64,000 nt of DNA from Deltaproteobacteria bacterium (GCA_018436855.1 JAHDKO010000015.1:149982-213981); one strand, 5' to 3'. Counted from the stretch's first letter, positions 1 to 9,386 are shown. Program-made: numbers and translations. The notes: a model not told the origin generated them from the letters alone.

Positions 1-412
1 CGCTCCGGTCTTCGATGAGGGCGCCCTCACGGTTCTGCTCGACGACCCAGCGAAGGTCGTTTTCGGTGTTGGATGCATTGACGCAGAGCATGTAGCTCTC
101 TCCGGGCACTACGCAGTACACGGTGAGGTCGTCGATGATGCCGCCCTGCTCGTTGAGGAAAAAGCTGTAGAGCACCCGGTTCTTCGGCATGGCCGGGATA
201 TCCCTGGTGAGGATCCGGTTGAGGAAGGGAACGCTCTCGTTGCCGCTGACCCGGATCTCTCCCATGTGGCTCGCATCGAAGAGCCCTGCCGAGTTCCGGA
301 CGGCCAGGTGCTCTTCTCGGATCCCGGTGTACCACACGGGCATCTCCCACCCGTGAAAATCAACGATCCTGGCCCCGAGTTTTTCATGTTCGTGATACAG
401 TGGAGTTCTCAT
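1..412 (-). CDS. gcvT: Aminomethyltransferase (glycine cleavage T protein), N-terminal part
   Basis: The gene runs off the left edge, so only the first 137 residues are visible. GcvT transfers the aminomethyl carbon of glycine from the H-protein lipoyl arm to tetrahydrofolate. The start reads MRTPLYHEHEKLGARIVDFH, followed by HGWEMPVWY and GLFDASHMGE, both typical of the folate-binding N-terminal domain. The ATG at 412 is preceded by GGATGGAG at good spacing. It is transcribed away from the repeat cluster at 463-537. The neighbouring folD on the same strand also serves one-carbon folate metabolism, so the proximity makes functional sense. Confidence 0.9.
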   Translation of the reverse strand, partial: MRTPLYHEHEKLGARIVDFHGWEMPVWYTGIREEHLAVRNSAGLFDASHMGEIRVSGNESVPFLNRILTRDIPAMPKNRVLYSFFLNEQGGIIDDLTVYCVVPGESYMLCVNASNTENDLRWVVEQNREGALIEDRS

Positions 413-462
413 TGATCTCCATCCTTTCTCCATGCCGGTATTTTATTCTCTCTCATGGTCCA

Positions 463-537
463 ATACCCCTTAAGCTTGCTGCGAAACGCTTATTCAACTT
501 ACGGGTATTGATACCCTTTACGCTTGCCTAAGGGGTA
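463..537. repeat. ATACCC repeat cluster (possible operator) upstream of gcvT
   Basis: Two 17-base direct repeats, ATACCCCTTAAGCTTGC (463-479) and ATACCCTTTACGCTTGC (511-527), start 48 bases apart. The second forms the right arm of a perfect palindrome GGGTAT-TG-ATACCC (503-516). TACCCCTTA (464-472) is matched by its inverse TAAGGGGTA (529-537). Four ATACCC-type half-sites in 75 bases between folD's end and gcvT's start suggest a regulator-binding region for gcvT. No glycine-riboswitch core was recognised. The binding protein is unknown. Confidence 0.45.
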
Positions 538-667
538 GTTCATTCGAGCGCACCCCTCTTCAGTCTGCGCGTGCATGTATGCACACAGGGAATGCGCCTC
601 GTTTTTTGAAGAGACGGGCGCCCTTTATGCACCCGCCGATCACATGCCGCAGCGCCGGGGGAACGAG

Positions 668-1516
668 TCAGGACACGCGGGCCTTTGCCGCAACCAGGGT
701 GTTGTCCAGCAGCATGGTGATCGTCATGGGGCCGACGCCGCCGGGAACCGGGGTGATGAGCGACGCGCGTTTCTTTGCCTCGTCGAACTGAACGTCACCT
801 TTGAGCCCGGTCTCGGTGCGGTTCATGCCCACATCGATCACGACCGCCCCGTCCTTGATCCATTCGCCTCTGACGAACTCGGCCCTGCCGATGGCCGCCA
901 CCACGACGTCGGCCGCGGCCACCTTGCCGGCGAGGTCCTGGGTGCGCGAGTGACAGATGGTGATGGTGGCGTGCCGCATCATGAGCAGGAGCGCAGCAGG
1001 CTTGCCCACGATGTTGCTCCTGCCGATGATCACCGCGTCCTTCCCTTTCAGGTCCACCCCGTGCTCGTCGAGCATGTAGATGATGCCCCGGGGCGTGCAC
1101 GGGACCAGGGTAGGCTCTCCCATGAGGAGCCTGCCCATGCTGTAGGGATGGAACCCGTCCACGTCCTTGGAAGGGTCGATCCTCAGGAGCACATCCCGTT
1201 CCCGAAGGTGCGCGGGCAGGGGGAGCTGGACCAGGATGCCATCCACCCCGTCGTCGGCATTGAGGCGGTCGATCAGGGCAAGGAGCTCCTCCTGGGACGC
1301 GTTCTCGTTCAGCAGGTATTCGAATGATCTGATGCCGCACTGCTCGCAGCCGGCCTTTTTATTCCTCACATAGATGGCAGAGGCGGGATCCTGTCCCACG
1401 AGCACCACGGCCAGCCCCGGAGGCCTGCCGTATCTGCGGGAGAAATCTTCCGCCTGCTGTGTTATTTCCTCGCGTTTTCTGCGGGAAAGTTCTTTTCCGT
1501 CGATGATGTTTCCCAC
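668..1516 (-). CDS. folD: Bifunctional methylene-THF dehydrogenase / methenyl-THF cyclohydrolase
   Basis: FolD interconverts 5,10-methylene-, methenyl- and 10-formyl-tetrahydrofolate in the cytoplasm using NADP+. I use the GTG at 1516 as start because AAGGAG lies 6 bases upstream; the frame stays open further upstream but without a site. The 282-residue product has the family length. Visible motifs: YVRNKKAGC with catalytic Lys near residue 53, [18 protein letters not shown], the nucleotide-binding GRSNIVGKP, and [10 protein letters not shown] near the C-terminus. It lies 20 bases downstream of the unknown gene at 1537-2601 and is probably cotranscribed with it. Confidence 0.95.
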   Translation of the reverse strand: MGNIIDGKELSRRKREEITQQAEDFSRRYGRPPGLAVVLVGQDPASAIYVRNKKAGCEQCGIRSFEYLLNENASQEELLALIDRLNADDGVDGILVQLPLPAHLRERDVLLRIDPSKDVDGFHPYSMGRLLMGEPTLVPCTPRGIIYMLDEHGVDLKGKDAVIIGRSNIVGKPAALLLMMRHATITICHSRTQDLAGKVAAADVVVAAIGRAEFVRGEWIKDGAVVIDVGMNRTETGLKGDVQFDEAKKRASLITPVPGGVGPMTITMLLDNTLVAAKARVS

Positions 1517-1536
1517 CGTGTTCTCCTTATTATTAT

Positions 1537-2601
1537 CTAGGTCTTGTAGACCCACTTGACCGGAAGCGGGCGGAAGCTCACCGCGTGGGGCATGGGCAGG
1601 ATCATTTCCATGTCCACGGCAAGCCAGCTGTAGTCGGGCCTCAAGATCCTCAGCTTGCCGTCCGGCGGCGGGGTCCCCCATTCGGTGTGTTTGTAGGTCA
1701 CGAAGAGGATCACGTCGAAGAACTGCTCGGATTCTCCCAGGGCATATCCCTGCCGGAAGCTCTCCTCGGTGATGTTGTAGGTTTCGATGAGCTGTTTGAC
1801 CAGCGACTTGTCGAACTGGATGACCGCGTAACGGCCAACGCCCTTTTCGGAGTAGCGGGTGAGCGTCTTGGTCTCGGAGCTGGACACGTATACGGTGGCG
1901 AGCCCGGGCACGGACTTGAGGTACTGGGCCGCGCTCAGCGCCCCGGTCCTGCGGCCCCCCGTGGCCTGGTGGTGGCAGCCGTAATACTCGAAGAGCTTCT
2001 GCTGGAGGATCTCCGCATAGCGCTCTCCTTTTTCGTAGAGGCTCTTGGACACGTAGCGCAGCTCCTTTGCCAGGCTCTCGGCAGCCTCCGCGATGGGCCA
2101 GTCCATCTTGACGTGGAAGTGCGTCAGGGAATAGCGGTTGCGCTTCTTGTAGCGGTTGTCCCGCTGGATGAGCAGGCAGTAGTCCACGTCGATGAGCTTT
2201 TCCAGGAGCTCGAAGAAGGAGTCGCGCTCGAAGAACCGGATCGTGGAATAGAAGGGGCGGTGGAACTTGATGTCGGGCACCAGGGAAATCGTGTCCTTGC
2301 GCACCCGGTTGGTGTCGGAGAACCGGATATACTTCTGGTGGACCTCATCCAGGGTGTCTTCGCAGAACATGAGGAAGAAGGGCCGCGTCTCGGACGACTC
2401 TTTGGAGAACTCCTTTTTTTTTGGCCTGAGCTCGCTGGAATCGACATAGGGATAGGGAATCTTCTTTGCCTGGCACCGCTGGTAGGGCTCTTCAAGGGCG
2501 ATGGTCTTGAGCTTCCGCTCAAGCTCGTCCCGCAGGAACACATAGATCGAACGCCGTATCTTCTCGGTGTGTCCCAGTTCGAATCGCGAATTCTTTTCCA
2601 T
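1537..2601 (-). CDS. Protein of unknown function, 354 aa
   Basis: I do not recognise this protein. It appears soluble, with no signal peptide or membrane segment, and is rich in Lys, Arg, Glu and aromatic residues. Two halves can be seen: a charged N-terminal half ([37 protein letters not shown]) and a C-terminal half with [18 protein letters not shown] and [18 protein letters not shown]. It ends 20 bases before folD's GTG, so the two likely share a transcript. Reading frame, codon use and neighbours support a real gene. The shine-dalgarno upstream of ATG 2601 is poor, so the exact start is uncertain. Confidence 0.75.
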   Translation of the reverse strand: MEKNSRFELGHTEKIRRSIYVFLRDELERKLKTIALEEPYQRCQAKKIPYPYVDSSELRPKKKEFSKESSETRPFFLMFCEDTLDEVHQKYIRFSDTNRVRKDTISLVPDIKFHRPFYSTIRFFERDSFFELLEKLIDVDYCLLIQRDNRYKKRNRYSLTHFHVKMDWPIAEAAESLAKELRYVSKSLYEKGERYAEILQQKLFEYYGCHHQATGGRRTGALSAAQYLKSVPGLATVYVSSSETKTLTRYSEKGVGRYAVIQFDKSLVKQLIETYNITEESFRQGYALGESEQFFDVILFVTYKHTEWGTPPPDGKLRILRPDYSWLAVDMEMILPMPHAVSFRPLPVKWVYKT

Positions 2602-2654
2602 GAAAAAAACCGATACGCTCCGTTATTTCTCAGCAATCATTATTAAAAAAACAA

Positions 2655-3047
2655 GGCATGAAGCAGTCCGTAAGCCGGGTTCTGTGTCCTGAGCCGGGTT
2701 GCCCCGGAACAGGCGGTGATCATTCATCTAGGGCGACAGTTGCCTGCCGCCTCGAGCGACCTACCCAGGGGCGGGACGGGCAATCCCTTGTGCTTTCGGC
2801 CCCTCTTTTGGTCTTGCTCCGGATGGGGTTTACCGAGCTTCCCCGGTCACCCGGGGAACTGGTGAGCTCTTACCTCACCGTTTCACCCTTGCTCCCACTG
2901 TAAGGGAAGCGGTCTGTTTTCTGTGGCACTTTCCCTAGGGTCACCCCCGGTCGCCGTTAACGACCATCCTTGCCCTGCGGAGCCCGGACTTTCCTCTCGC
3001 GCCCGGTGGTTCGACCGGACACCAGCGATCACCTGTCCTGCTTCAAC
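2655..3047 (-). ncRNA. rnpB: RNase P RNA (class A)
   Basis: Read on the minus strand, the sequence contains the conserved cores GAGGAAAGTCCGGGCTCC near the 5' end, ACAGACCGC in the middle, GGTAAGAGCTCACC, and ACAGAACCCGGCTTAC at the 3' end. The P1 helix is closed by GAAGCAG (3044-3038) pairing with CTGCTTC (2666-2660). The transcript is followed by a run of seven T (2649-2643), consistent with termination. The approximately 390-base length fits bacterial type A RNase P RNA, the catalytic subunit that matures tRNA 5' ends. Ends are estimated to within about 5 bases. Confidence 0.95.
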
Positions 3048-3056
3048 CTTTCACAA

Positions 3057-3085
3057 TCCTTACAAGATGAAGATGTCGAATTCAA
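3057..3085 (-). promoter_or_regulatory. Candidate sigma-70 promoter for rnpB
   Basis: On the minus strand TTGAAT (3085-3080) and TAAGGA (3062-3057) are separated by 17 bases. The -10 lies about 10 bases before the expected RNase P RNA 5' end near 3047. The -35 is good but the -10 matches the consensus poorly, so this is only a positional inference. Confidence 0.35.
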
Positions 3086-3173
3086 GTATGAAATGGGAAA
3101 ACTCTTAAAATCCTGGTATGATGGTACCTCTTATGATGCATGAAAGGTAAGGATGGATTCCTAAGGACTCATG

Positions 3174-3231
3174 CCTTTCCGCCCGCGGGGAAAGGCGGTA
3201 TGGTGAGCGGTGCCGGCCGTGTGCGGCTCAC
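3174..3231 (+). promoter_or_regulatory. Two stem-loops in the nadE leader
   Basis: CCTTTCC (3174-3180) pairs with GGAAAGG (3189-3195), and GTGAGC (3203-3208) pairs with GCTCAC (3226-3231). Both hairpins sit just upstream of the nadE ribosome-binding site (3245-3250). No T-run follows, so they are not obvious terminators. A regulatory role is only possible, not shown. I do not recognise a known NAD riboswitch motif. Confidence 0.3.
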
Positions 3232-3258
3232 GGAAACAAGAAACGGGAGGAATGCCAG

Positions 3259-5310
3259 GTGAAGGGAAAACAGGAATTCTTCAATATTTACCGTCACGGG
3301 TTTGTCCGGGTCGCTGCCTGCATACCGGAGGTGCGCGTGAGCGATCCGGCGTTCAATGCCGGCAAGGTCCTCGACCTCGTCCGGAGCGCGCACGCGGGCA
3401 AGGCCGTTCTCGCCGTGTTCCCGGAGCTCTGTCTTTCGGCATACTCCAACGAAGACCTGTTTTTCCAGGAGGCGCTCCTGCGTTCGGTTCAGGATGCGCT
3501 TCTTCTCATCCTGCGCCAGACAACCGGGCTCGACATGGTCATCGTGGCGGGCGCCCCGTGCAGGATCGAGGACGGTCTGTACAACTGCGGCGTGGTCATG
3601 CACCGGGGCAGGATCATGGGCATCGCGGTCAAGAGCTACCTGCCCAACTACCGGGAGTTTTACGAGGCACGCCAGTTCCGGCCCGCCCGGGAGCTTCCCG
3701 TTGATACCATCGACCTGTGTTTCCAAAGTGGGATTCCCATCGGCGCCGACCTTCTGTTCCGGGTGCCTGCCGTTCCCGGTTTCCGGTTTTTCGTGGAGAT
3801 TTGCGAGGACCTCTGGTCCCCGGTGCCGCCGTCGAGCTATGCCGCGCTGGCAGGGGCCACCGTCATGGTGAACCTCTCGGCGTCCAACATCACCGCGGGC
3901 AAGGATGAGTATCGCCATGGACTGGCGTCAAGCCAGTCTGCACGGTGCATGTCCGCATACATCTACACCGCGGCCGGATTCGGGGAGTCGACCACAGACC
4001 TGGCATGGGACGGCCATGCCCTCGTGTATGAAAACGGCAACCTGGTGTCCGAGTCGAAGCGGTTTTCGTGGGAGCCCCAGGTTGCATTCGCGGATATCGA
4101 TCTGGACAGGCTGATCTGTGACCGCGTCAGGATGAACACCTTCCATGATGCGAGAGCCTGCACAGGATTCACTGCCTTCAGGGATATCCCCCTGGACCTC
4201 GAGCCCCCGGAGGGGCGGATTCTCCTGGAGCGGGGGATATCCCGCTTCCCCTATGTCCCGCTCCGGCCGGACTTAAGAGACAAACGCTGCTTCGAGGTCT
4301 ATAACATCCAGGTGCAGGGGCTGGCCAAGCGAATAAAGGCAACCGGCATCCAGAACCTCGTCATCGGCGTGTCGGGTGGGCTCGACTCCACCCATGCGCT
4401 CATCGTGTGCGCCCGCGCCATGGACGAGCTCGGCCTGCCCCGGACAAACATCAAGGCCTATACCATGCCCGGCTTCGCCACCTCGCACAAGACCTACACC
4501 AACGCCTGCGACCTCATGGCGGCACTGCAGGTCGAGGCGGGCGAGATCGACATCAAACCGGGCTCCATGCGGATGATGGAGGACATCGGTCACCCCTATG
4601 CCGAAGGCGAGGAGGTCTATGACGTGACCTTCGAGAACGTCCAGGCAGGGCAGCGGACATCGGTGCTCTTCAGGCTGGCGAATCACCTGAACGCACTGGT
4701 GGTGGGCACCGGGGACCTGAGCGAGCTCGCGCTGGGATGGAGCACCTACGGGGTGGGGGATCACATGTCCCACTACAACGTCAATGCCAGCGTGCCCAAG
4801 ACCCTGATCCAGTATGTGATCCGGTGGGTGGCCGATCGCGACCTCTTCGGCCCGGAGGCGTCACGGTCGCTCAAGGATATCCTCTCTACCGAGATCAGCC
4901 CCGAGCTCGTGCCGGGCACGAACAAGGACCAGCCCGCCCAGAGCACGGAAAAGACCATCGGCCCCTACGAGCTCCAGGACTTCAATACCTTCTACATCAC
5001 CCGTTACGGTTATCTGCCCTCAAAGGTGGCCTTCCTTTCCTGGTCCGCCTGGCACGACCGGGAAGCAGGGTCATGGCCCGATGTGCCCGAGGATGCCCGG
5101 AACGAGTATTCCCTTGCCGAGATCAAGGGCTGGCTCAGGATTTTCATCAGGCGCTTCTTCAAGCTCAGCCAGTACAAGAGGTCGTGCGTCCCGAACGGCC
5201 CCAAGGTGGGCTCCGGAGGCTCGCTCTCCCCGCGCGGCGACTACCGCGCGCCCAGCGACAGCGAGGACGCCCCCTGGATGGCCGACTTGGATACCGTGCC
5301 CGGGGAGTGA
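3259..5310 (+). CDS. nadE: Glutamine-dependent NAD+ synthetase
   Basis: This enzyme catalyses the last step of NAD biosynthesis, amidating deamido-NAD with ammonia channelled from glutamine. The 683-residue product has two domains. The N-terminal nitrilase-type glutaminase has the catalytic triad Glu56 (FPELCLSAYS), Lys125 (AVKSYLPNY) and Cys182 (VEICEDLW). The C-terminal synthetase has the P-loop GVSGGLDST near residues 370-378 and GTGDLSELALG. Length matches the long two-domain class, not the short ammonia-dependent form. The start is a GTG; GGGAGG lies 8 bases upstream, and the nearby ATG at 3252 is out of frame. Confidence 0.95.
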   Translation: MKGKQEFFNIYRHGFVRVAACIPEVRVSDPAFNAGKVLDLVRSAHAGKAVLAVFPELCLSAYSNEDLFFQEALLRSVQDALLLILRQTTGLDMVIVAGAPCRIEDGLYNCGVVMHRGRIMGIAVKSYLPNYREFYEARQFRPARELPVDTIDLCFQSGIPIGADLLFRVPAVPGFRFFVEICEDLWSPVPPSSYAALAGATVMVNLSASNITAGKDEYRHGLASSQSARCMSAYIYTAAGFGESTTDLAWDGHALVYENGNLVSESKRFSWEPQVAFADIDLDRLICDRVRMNTFHDARACTGFTAFRDIPLDLEPPEGRILLERGISRFPYVPLRPDLRDKRCFEVYNIQVQGLAKRIKATGIQNLVIGVSGGLDSTHALIVCARAMDELGLPRTNIKAYTMPGFATSHKTYTNACDLMAALQVEAGEIDIKPGSMRMMEDIGHPYAEGEEVYDVTFENVQAGQRTSVLFRLANHLNALVVGTGDLSELALGWSTYGVGDHMSHYNVNASVPKTLIQYVIRWVADRDLFGPEASRSLKDILSTEISPELVPGTNKDQPAQSTEKTIGPYELQDFNTFYITRYGYLPSKVAFLSWSAWHDREAGSWPDVPEDARNEYSLAEIKGWLRIFIRRFFKLSQYKRSCVPNGPKVGSGGSLSPRGDYRAPSDSEDAPWMADLDTVPGE

Positions 5311-5403
5311 GACTTTGTCTCCGGGCATGCAGCCCTCTTAAAGATTCCCGCCTTGACGGCCGAACACGATAGGGCAGGAGCATGAATCAAGGGAGCGTGT
5401 GTG

Positions 5404-6234
5404 ATGGCAAAGGCCAGGACCGGGAAGAAAAAGGACGGCAGGACCGAAACTGCGAAGAAGAGAAGCACCGAGGTAGAGAATATCCTTGATCAGGCGGATG
5501 CCCTGAAGATGTATCTGGAAAAGGGGGGTGCGGATTCCGTCAAGCAGCTCATCGTATTTATGGACACCCTCAAAGACGCCATCATCTCGCTTACTCAGGG
5601 GGATCTGGAAAAGGCGGCCGAATGCATGAAGCGCCTGAGCGTGATCGCGACCACGGATCTCTTTCTGGGAATCGGCGAGATCACGCGGGACCTCCATGAT
5701 TCCATCCAGGACATCCAGGGCTTTCTGGAGCCCATCCTCACCAACATCACCGAAGCCGATGTCCAGGGCCTCTCGACCAAGCTCACCCATGTCTCCAACC
5801 TCGTGAAAGACACCTCCGAGAGGACCCTTGATCTGCTCTTTTCCCGGCAGGAGGTGGCCCTGGGAGACAACCTGGCCTTTGACGCCGTTGCACGGCTCAT
5901 CGTCTCCGATGACAAGAAGGGGGCGCTCATAAAGCTCAAGGAGCTCAAAACCCACAACTCCGAGCTCGTCAACGAGCTCATGCGCATCAGCGAGCTGCAG
6001 ATCCACGCCGACCTGGTGGATCAGATCATAAAAAAGGTGAGCAGGGTGGTCGACAACATGGAGCAGCGTCTGGTCGAGCTCATCAGGCGATACGGGCACC
6101 ATCACCCAGCCGTGCCCGGAACCGCCGTAAAAGACAGGCTCAGGCTCCGCGGCCCCGCCATTCCCGGAGAACGGAAAGGTGTCGCGTCGTCCCAGGACGA
6201 GGTGGACGATCTCCTGAAGTCTTTCAATCTCTAG
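5404..6234 (+). CDS. cheZ: CheZ-family protein phosphatase (CheY-P phosphatase)
   Basis: CheZ speeds dephosphorylation of the chemotaxis regulator CheY. The 276-residue protein is almost all helix. Three family signatures are present: GEITRDLHDSI (about residues 91-101), TSERTLDLLF (137-146), and HADLVDQIIKKV (201-212), in which Asp203 and Gln207 fit the D-x-x-x-Q catalytic pair. The last residues, SSQDEVDDLLKSFNL, resemble the CheY-binding C-terminal peptide of E. coli CheZ, reached through a basic, proline-containing linker. ATG 5404 has GGGAG 8 bases upstream; GTG 5401 is an alternative. It stands away from the flagellar genes at 24-34 kb. Confidence 0.8.
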   Translation: MAKARTGKKKDGRTETAKKRSTEVENILDQADALKMYLEKGGADSVKQLIVFMDTLKDAIISLTQGDLEKAAECMKRLSVIATTDLFLGIGEITRDLHDSIQDIQGFLEPILTNITEADVQGLSTKLTHVSNLVKDTSERTLDLLFSRQEVALGDNLAFDAVARLIVSDDKKGALIKLKELKTHNSELVNELMRISELQIHADLVDQIIKKVSRVVDNMEQRLVELIRRYGHHHPAVPGTAVKDRLRLRGPAIPGERKGVASSQDEVDDLLKSFNL

Positions 6235-6257
6235 GGTTTTGCTGCATATAAATTTCT

Positions 6258-7268
6258 ATGAGACCTTCGTTTCTGCCCCGTCTGGTGAACGGGCCCCTGT
6301 TCGATCCGGTGGTCTATGTCCGGATACTCAATGAACGCAAGGCCCTGCTCTTCGACTGCGGTCATTTCGAGGGCCTAGCTCCCCGGGAGCTTCTCTCCCT
6401 GGAGGCTGTCTGCATCAGCCATACCCACATGGATCATTTCATGGGGCTGGACAGGGTCCTGCGCGCAATCCTTCACCGGGACAAGCCCCTGACCGTCTAC
6501 GGGCCCGAAGGAATTACCGGGAAAGCCCTCTCAAAGCTCCAGTCCTACACCTGGAATCTGGCTTCCGGATACGGTTTGGAGATTGCCATCTGCGAAATCC
6601 TGCATGATTGCATGCACATCACCAGGACCAGGGCAGATGCCGGATTCGCCGAAACCCACCGGAGCACGATGCCCCGCGAGGGCACGAGAGTATCCGCGGG
6701 CTCACGCTACACCATGGACGCGGTGATCCTTGAGCATACCGTTCCCTGCCTGGCATATGTGCTCAAGGAGCCCTTTCACCTCAATATCCTGAAAAATGCG
6801 TTTGCGGGCAGGGGCTATCTTCCGGGTGCCTGGGTGGGCACGCTCAAAGAGCACATCTTTGCCGGCCGGATGGATGAGCTCATCCCGGTGGACACCCATA
6901 CCGGCATAAAGGAGGTGCAGGTCTTGCAGCTCAGGGAAGAGCTCGTGACCACAACACCCGGACAGTCCCTGGCCTTTGTCACGGATATCGCCTGTTCGCG
7001 GGAAAACATCGCGGCGCTGCAGGGGCTGGCTCACGGGGCGGACATGCTTTTCATCGAGGCATACTATCTCCACGAGCTGAAAGACCACGCATCCGCACGG
7101 GGACACCTCACCGCACGCCAGGCGGGCATGATCGCCGGAATGCTGGATGCCGGGCAGGTCGTTCCTATGCACATTTCTCCGCGGTACCACGACCGGGTCG
7201 ACGAGATCCGCGCTGAGGTCGATGCAGCATGGCGTAAGGCTTCAGAACCCGGCGGATCAATGGGATGA
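6258..7268 (+). CDS. MBL-fold metallohydrolase, RNase Z-like
   Basis: The 336-residue protein has a metallo-beta-lactamase fold. SHTHMDHFMGLDR near residue 54 supplies the HxHxDH metal ligands, FDCGHFEGL precedes it, EHTVPCLAYV supplies another His, FVTDIACS a bridging Asp, and MHISPRYHDR a late His. The spacing and AYVLKEP segment are like tRNase Z/ELAC-type proteins, but the typical RNase Z N-terminal lead is replaced by a longer one, so endonuclease activity is not certain. No signal peptide. It follows cheZ by 23 bases and may be cotranscribed. Confidence 0.8.
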   Translation: MRPSFLPRLVNGPLFDPVVYVRILNERKALLFDCGHFEGLAPRELLSLEAVCISHTHMDHFMGLDRVLRAILHRDKPLTVYGPEGITGKALSKLQSYTWNLASGYGLEIAICEILHDCMHITRTRADAGFAETHRSTMPREGTRVSAGSRYTMDAVILEHTVPCLAYVLKEPFHLNILKNAFAGRGYLPGAWVGTLKEHIFAGRMDELIPVDTHTGIKEVQVLQLREELVTTTPGQSLAFVTDIACSRENIAALQGLAHGADMLFIEAYYLHELKDHASARGHLTARQAGMIAGMLDAGQVVPMHISPRYHDRVDEIRAEVDAAWRKASEPGGSMG

Positions 7269-7491
7269 ACCCTCAAGCCCTTCGACCCTTTCTAAGCAGC
7301 AGGCTTGAAGGGGAGTCAGGCCCCCACCTTTTGTTCACCCTGAAGAAGTGAGCTTCAGCAAGGGGGATTGAAAGCGGAGCACGGGCGTGGCATTTGTTTT
7401 ACGGTCCGTACGGAGATCATCCTGCCTTGCCATGAGAACGACAATGCGGTAATGAATCAGACAACATGCATGCATTTGCTGTGGGGACTAT

Positions 7492-8043
7492 ATGAAGATA
7501 ACAGAGACAGAGCTTTCCGGGGCGTTCCTGCTCGAGCCCGACGTCTACACGGACGAGAGGGGATTTTTTCTGGAGTCGTACAACCTCGAGTCCTTCGACG
7601 GGCTCGGCATCACGGCCCGTTTCGTTCAGGACAACTATTCCTTTTCCCGGAAGAGAGGGGTGCTCAGAGGGTTGCATTTCCAGTACCCGCCTCATTCGCA
7701 GGCAAAGCTCGTCTGGGCGGTGACCGGGGCCGTGTTCGACGTCATCGTGGACCTCCGCGAGAACTCTGAAACGCGCGGCAGGTGGATATCCGTCGAGCTG
7801 AGCAGTTCGCCTATGAGGATGCTCTATGTCCCCAGGGGGTTCGCCCACGGATTCTGCACCCTCACCGATGATACCCGGGTACTCTACAAGGTGGACAACG
7901 TCTATGCTCCAGAGGCCGATGGCGGCATCAGGTGGGACGATCCCGATCTGGGCGTCACCTGGCCGGTCACCCGCCCGATCCTCTCGGCCAAGGACGGGAA
8001 GCTTCCCTGTCTGAAACAGATCCCCTGGCAGCCGGCCTCTTAG
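7492..8043 (+). CDS. rfbC: dTDP-4-dehydrorhamnose 3,5-epimerase
   Basis: RmlC/RfbC epimerises dTDP-4-keto-6-deoxyglucose at C3 and C5 on the route to dTDP-L-rhamnose for surface polysaccharide. The 183-residue length is typical. Motifs: DERGFFLESYN, QDNYSFSRKRGVLRGLHFQ (split across residues 44-62) with the catalytic His, VVDLRENS-like strand, and YVPRGFAHGFCTL. The ATG at 7492 lacks a strong ribosome-binding site. No other rml genes are nearby, so the remaining pathway must be elsewhere. The 223 bases upstream show no clear promoter; an inverted CAAGCC/GGCTTG pair lies near 7275-7305. Confidence 0.93.
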   Translation: MKITETELSGAFLLEPDVYTDERGFFLESYNLESFDGLGITARFVQDNYSFSRKRGVLRGLHFQYPPHSQAKLVWAVTGAVFDVIVDLRENSETRGRWISVELSSSPMRMLYVPRGFAHGFCTLTDDTRVLYKVDNVYAPEADGGIRWDDPDLGVTWPVTRPILSAKDGKLPCLKQIPWQPAS

Positions 8044-8257
8044 TCCGTACATCGAGGCGGCCGCGGCCGAATGGGCGCATGTGTGTAATCATTTCAAACG
8101 CTCCTGTCGATAGGGGGAAGTACAGAGAGCAGATGTCTTGCGTCCCCTTTCTCATAACAGGGACGAAAGATGAGCATATACCCAAGGGAGAATATGGTAT
8201 TTCCATGAATACAGGGCTTTGGAATCCGGCTGGGAGAAAAGGGGGAGGGGTCTGATC

Positions 8258-9238
8258 GTGTCGCCTCGTGTCAAGGAAACCGGGGAGGAGAAGGGAATCG
8301 TCTTCAGGGATCTTCCCCTGTCCATCATGAGGATCAACCAGCGGTACGATTTCGATATCTACCTGCAGATCAGGGGACACTACCGGCTCTTTGCCGCAAA
8401 GGGTGCGCTATTCACCGATCAGCACACCAAGCTCCTGGCGGACGGAAGCATCAGGCTCTATGTCAAGAACGAGGAATGGGACAAGGTCGAGGAGTACCAG
8501 ATCAACTATCTGAGCCGCATTCTCGCGGACCCGTCCGTGAACTCCCACGACAAGGCCAGTGTGGCCTTTACCGCCTCCATGAAATCGATCCGGGAAATCT
8601 TCCACTCGGTCGAGTCGAGAACGATACGAGACGTGGAGAAAAACGCCGAGGAAATGGTTCAGCTCATCCTGTCGGAAGAAGAGGTAATGGAGAACCTCGT
8701 CTGGATCGAGAGTCACGATCACTTTACCTATCAGCACTCCGTCAGGGTCGGCATATACGCTACGGCACTGACCATCAAGCTCTTCAACGACAAACTGACC
8801 AAGCAGGAGATGGCGGCCTTGAGCGCGGGCTATTTTCTCCATGATATCGGTATGGCCCAGGTTCCCATGAGGGTTTTGGAAAAAAGCCATCCACTGACTC
8901 CGAGCGAGTGGGGACTCATCAGGATGCACCCCATGTGGGGATATGACCGTCTCTTGGAGACCGGACACCTTACCCCCGAGGCTGCAGCCATTGTCCTGTC
9001 CCATCACGAGCGGCACGACGGCAGCGGCTACCCCTTTGCCCGGGAGGGCGATGGGATCCCTGCATACGCAAAGATCTGCGCCATTGCCGACACCTTCGAG
9101 TCGCTCACCGCGTCGAGGCCTTACCGGAAAAGCGTAAAACCCTTCCACGCGCTTAAGATCATGCAGCAGGAAATGGCCGCGGAGTTCGATGCCGAGATGT
9201 TCAAGTCGTTCATCCTGCTTCTCGGGCCGGGCAGCTGA
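8258..9238 (+). CDS. HD-GYP domain protein (probable c-di-GMP phosphodiesterase)
   Basis: HD-GYP proteins hydrolyse cyclic di-GMP. In this 326-residue protein the N-terminal ~85 residues form an accessory domain common in such proteins (FDIYLQIRGHYRLFAAKGA, LYVKNEEWDKV). The HD-GYP domain begins near residue 145: HSVRVGIYATAL, HDIG (His195-Asp196), MHPMWGYDRL and HHERHDGSGYP (249-259), so the diagnostic residues are intact. The GTG at 8258 is preferred because GGGAGG lies about 9 bases upstream; an in-frame TTG at 8219 has none. Together with the diguanylate cyclase at 18868 it implies c-di-GMP signalling. Confidence 0.88.
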   Translation: MSPRVKETGEEKGIVFRDLPLSIMRINQRYDFDIYLQIRGHYRLFAAKGALFTDQHTKLLADGSIRLYVKNEEWDKVEEYQINYLSRILADPSVNSHDKASVAFTASMKSIREIFHSVESRTIRDVEKNAEEMVQLILSEEEVMENLVWIESHDHFTYQHSVRVGIYATALTIKLFNDKLTKQEMAALSAGYFLHDIGMAQVPMRVLEKSHPLTPSEWGLIRMHPMWGYDRLLETGHLTPEAAAIVLSHHERHDGSGYPFAREGDGIPAYAKICAIADTFESLTASRPYRKSVKPFHALKIMQQEMAAEFDAEMFKSFILLLGPGS

Positions 9239-9351
9239 CACCTGGTTTTCCCCAAGGCGGTTTTTCCGACCGCGCCGTTTCCTTCAGAATTACCCCGGCA
9301 AGAGAGGATTGTACGAAAAAAGGGTGTAAATCGGAGGGAGAAAGCTCTCGC

Positions 9352-9380
9352 TTGACTTCGCCTGTCATTCGTTGTTAATT
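9352..9380 (+). promoter_or_regulatory. Candidate sigma-70 promoter for a leaderless thiN transcript
   Basis: TTGACT (9352-9357) and TTAATT (9375-9380) are separated by exactly 17 bases, and the ATG of the next gene starts 7 bases after the -10. No ribosome-binding site is present before that ATG, so transcription could start at the ATG itself. This is inferred from spacing only. Confidence 0.4.
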
Positions 9381-9386
9381 CGCCTT

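Noticed and set aside
413..667. Glycine riboswitch upstream of gcvT
   Set aside because: Looked for because gcvT often has one; no recognisable core sequence. A DNA repeat cluster is seen instead.
2658..3108. Plus-strand small frames of 81 and 61 codons
   Set aside because: They lie across RNase P RNA and have no coding character.
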